Source of the DNA: Oscillospiraceae bacterium
GTDB lineage: Bacteria > Bacillota > Clostridia > Oscillospirales > Oscillospiraceae
NCBI GenBank assembly: GCA_022800215.1
Contig: JAAWPV010000009.1
Span: 1 to 35,427 of the forward strand
Length of the DNA stretch: 35,427 bases
Direction of reading: 5' to 3'
Positions 33,277 to 35,427 of this stretch are shown here, piece after piece; the stretch's first letter is position 1; every line of letters begins with the position of its first letter. The notes under the pieces were generated by a model. It was not told the origin of the DNA, did no database searches, and saw only the letters and a program-made list of their open reading frames with translations. The position numbers were made by a program, and so were the translations under genes.

Positions 33277-34419
33277 ATGCCCCCGGTGAGTGTTCTTGTC
33301 AAACCGGCCTCCTCGGCCTGTGATATGCGCTGCAGCTACTGCTTTTACCGGGATGTGTCCGGCCATCGGGAACATGCCTTTGAAGGGATGCTCTCTCTGA
33401 CGGACATGGAGAAGGTCATCGTGGCCGCCATGGAGTACGCCGAGGGATACTGCTCCTTCGCCTTCCAGGGGGGTGAACCCACCCTGGCGGGGTTAGACTT
33501 TTTCCGCAAAGCGGTGGAGCTGGAGAAAAAGCACTGTAAGCCCGGAATGGCGGTCTACAACTCCATCCAGACCAACGGCCTGAGCCTCGATGAGCCCTGG
33601 GCCGGGTTCCTGGCGGAGGAACATTTTCTGGTGGGCCTTTCCCTGGACGGTCCGCCGGAGCTTCATGACCGGAACCGCAAGGACAACCGGGATAAGGGCA
33701 CCTGTGACCGGGTGGTGAAGGCTGCCCGGCTGCTGGAGCGGTTCGGGGTGGAATTCAACATCCTCTGTGTCCTCACTGGGCAGAATGCCCGCGCCGTCCA
33801 GCGCATTTACAACTTCTATAAAAAGCAGGGCTTCCAATATCTCCAGTTCATCCCCTGCCTGGAACCATTGGACCGGGAGCGGGGCGGGGAAGGCTACCAT
33901 CTCTCCCCGGAGGACTACGGCGAATTTCTCCTTCGTATCTTTGACTTGTGGCTTCAGGATTTGCGAAAGGGAAGCTACATCAGCATCCGCCACCTGGACA
34001 ACTGGCTGTCCATCCTGCTGGGGGAGCCCCCGGAGGCGTGCAGCAGCATGGGCTGCTGCTCTGTCCAGTTTGTGGTGGAGGGGGACGGGAGCGTCTATCC
34101 CTGCGATTTCTATGTGCTGGATGAGTGGCGGCTGGGCACAGTGGGAGAGCGGCCCTTCGCCCAGATGGCCCAAAGTGAAGCTGCCCGCAGGTTCGTGGAG
34201 GCCTCCCGGCATATTCCGGAGGAGTGCCGGGCCTGCCCGGTCTATCCAGTTTGCCGGAACGGCTGCCGCCGGGACCGTCTGGCAACAACGGAGGGTATCA
34301 TCGGGGGTAATTATTACTGTAAGTCATACAAAAGATTTTTTACAGAGCGCAAAGAGGAACTGCGGGAGGCCATCGGGCTTGTTTTGGAGCTGCGGCGGAG
34401 AGCGGCAAATGGAAGTTAA
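33277..34419 (+). CDS. Anaerobic sulfatase-maturating enzyme, radical SAM
   Basis: A 380-residue radical SAM/SPASM enzyme that converts the sulfatase Cys to formylglycine under anaerobic conditions. The radical SAM cluster is CDMRCSYC (Cys15, Cys19, Cys22); FAFQGGEPTLAG follows as the SAM-binding GGEP motif. The SPASM part binds two more clusters through Cys in ACSSMGCCSVQF, SVYPCDFYV, and CRACPVYPVCRNGCRRD. Length and order match anSME of clostridia. It is 15 bp after the sulfatase and pairs functionally with it. The ATG follows AGGGAGGGG. Confidence 0.95.
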   Translation: MPPVSVLVKPASSACDMRCSYCFYRDVSGHREHAFEGMLSLTDMEKVIVAAMEYAEGYCSFAFQGGEPTLAGLDFFRKAVELEKKHCKPGMAVYNSIQTNGLSLDEPWAGFLAEEHFLVGLSLDGPPELHDRNRKDNRDKGTCDRVVKAARLLERFGVEFNILCVLTGQNARAVQRIYNFYKKQGFQYLQFIPCLEPLDRERGGEGYHLSPEDYGEFLLRIFDLWLQDLRKGSYISIRHLDNWLSILLGEPPEACSSMGCCSVQFVVEGDGSVYPCDFYVLDEWRLGTVGERPFAQMAQSEAARRFVEASRHIPEECRACPVYPVCRNGCRRDRLATTEGIIGGNYYCKSYKRFFTERKEELREAIGLVLELRRRAANGS

Positions 34420-34422
34420 CGC

Positions 34423-34451
34423 TTGCAAACCGTAGTGATGAAGTTTATAAT
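34423..34451 (+). promoter_or_regulatory. Promoter of the M28 aminopeptidase gene
   Basis: A -35 TTGCAA, a 17-bp spacer and a perfect -10 TATAAT, 35 bp before the ATG. Confidence 0.75.
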
Positions 34452-34486
34452 AGGAACAACCTTATATATAAAAGGAGGACACAGAA

Positions 34487-35427
34487 ATGGCAATCAGCAA
34501 AGAGCGCGCATGGCAGGAGGTCAAAGACCTCTCCTACGAGCGGGTCACCGGCACCGAGGACGAGAAGCGGGCCGCCGAATACCTGAAAGCGGAGTGTGCT
34601 AAGTTGGGCGTGGAAGCCCATTTTGAGACCTACGAAATTGAGAAGAGCACCATCGAGAAGGTGGAGCTGACCGTGGGCGGTAAGTCCTACAACGTCATCG
34701 GCATCGGCAAGACCGCCAGCACCCCCGACGAGGGCATTGACGCTCCTGTGGTCTACCTGCGGGATGGCCGTGATGCCGACCTGTTTGGCGTGGAAGGCAA
34801 GATCTGCCTTATCAGCGGCCGGATCATGGGCAATGTCCTGAAGAAGCTGACAGAGCTGGGCGCAGTGGGCTATATCGGCGTTCACGGCGGGCTGTGGGAC
34901 AACGACCCCAAGCTCATCAGCGAGCCCCGTCCCAAGGATCAGTTCGGCGGCCCTGTGGATATCCCCGGCGTCAGTATGCGGATGGAGGACGCGGAGGATT
35001 TGGTGAAGAACCACCTGAATGAGACGGCCCACATAGTTTTGAAAACGACCACGGCCATGGTGTCCTCCCAGAACGTAGTGGCTGTTCTTCCCGGGACCCG
35101 GCTCCCCAAGGAGGAGATCGCCCTTACCGCTCACTACGACAGCGTCCGCTATTCCAAGGGCAGCTGGGACAATGGCAGCGGATGTGTGATCCTGCTGGAG
35201 TTCCTGCACCACTATGTGGAGAACAAACCTGACCGGACCCTGCGCTTCATCTGGTGCGGCAGTGAGGAAATCGGCCTGAAGGGCTCCGCCGCCTACTGCG
35301 AGCAGCACAAGGATGAACTGGACAAGATCATCTACAACCTGAACTTTGATATGGCCGGCGTTACCCTGGGCGGCCGTTACTTCACCTGTACCGGCAGTGA
35401 TGTGATCCTCCACTCCATGGAGTTCTT
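34487..35427 (+). CDS. M28-family zinc aminopeptidase, 3' end missing
   Basis: The first 313 residues of an M28 peptidase that runs off the window. Metal ligands of the co-catalytic zinc site appear as TAHYDS (His216), SWDNGSG (Asp228), CGSEEIGLKG (general base Glu and ligand Glu) and FDMAG (Asp). A PA-like insert covers about residues 85-180 (IDAPVVYLRDG to NHLNET). No signal peptide is present, so it is predicted cytosolic. The ATG follows AAAGGAGG. It has its own promoter and is probably not part of the sulfatase transcript. Confidence 0.93.
   Translation, partial: MAISKERAWQEVKDLSYERVTGTEDEKRAAEYLKAECAKLGVEAHFETYEIEKSTIEKVELTVGGKSYNVIGIGKTASTPDEGIDAPVVYLRDGRDADLFGVEGKICLISGRIMGNVLKKLTELGAVGYIGVHGGLWDNDPKLISEPRPKDQFGGPVDIPGVSMRMEDAEDLVKNHLNETAHIVLKTTTAMVSSQNVVAVLPGTRLPKEEIALTAHYDSVRYSKGSWDNGSGCVILLEFLHHYVENKPDRTLRFIWCGSEEIGLKGSAAYCEQHKDELDKIIYNLNFDMAGVTLGGRYFTCTGSDVILHSMEF

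Overview
The window looks like chromosomal DNA of a high-GC anaerobic Firmicute, most likely a gut commensal of the Oscillospiraceae/Ruminococcaceae type (Flavonifractor, Pseudoflavonifractor or Lawsonibacter-like). The reasons are strong AGGAGG-type ribosome sites, GC-rich codon use, Gram-positive families (PRD regulator, Lac-type PTS, VanZ, PgeF, lipoprotein substrate-binding protein) and an oxygen-sensitive sulfatase-maturating radical SAM enzyme. The species call is inference; no rRNA is present.

Layout. 1-1.15 kb: 3' end of obgE and a DUF6440 gene, ending in a terminator shared with the opposite strand. 1.3-5.4 kb (minus): a six-gene cluster of a split ThrE-type exporter, a YjjG-like HAD phosphatase, and two SGNH hydrolases flanking a DUF4358-like lipoprotein. 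5.5-9.1 kb (minus): rlmD, a DUF3783 protein, a HExxH metallopeptidase and an alpha/beta hydrolase. 9.2-14.0 kb (plus): a PatB-type C-S lyase, a peroxiredoxin-like protein and secA, each with its own terminator. 14.2-18.8 kb (plus): pgeF, an orphan peptide-type binding lipoprotein, a VanZ protein with a large extra C-terminal domain, and an orphan VanR-like response regulator. 18.8-19.4 kb: tRNA operon Met-Glu-Val with a consensus promoter and a strong terminator. 19.6-24.75 kb (plus): a PRD regulator and a Lac/Cel-type PTS operon in the order IIA, IIC, ADP-ribosylglycohydrolase homologue, IIB. 24.8-30.3 kb (minus): DUF308 membrane protein, MMPL/RND transporter and a secreted coiled-coil protein, divergent from a TetR gene. 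31.1-31.5 kb: relic DNA with a tyrosine-recombinase tail. 31.6-35.4 kb (plus): cysteine-type sulfatase, its maturase anSME, and the start of an M28 aminopeptidase that runs off the window.

The most unusual observations are: (i) a cluster of 11-bp motifs between 6.4 and 15 kb, equal or nearly equal to the XerD arm of Firmicute dif sites, some inside conserved genes and one pair forming a dif-like dyad with a 5-bp centre; (ii) a 16-bp site one base away from the ParB target parS at 18,083; (iii) a complete PTS operon with no phospho-glycosidase, in which an ADP-ribosylglycohydrolase homologue takes the hydrolase position; (iv) a VanR-like regulator and a VanZ fusion without a kinase or van resistance enzymes.
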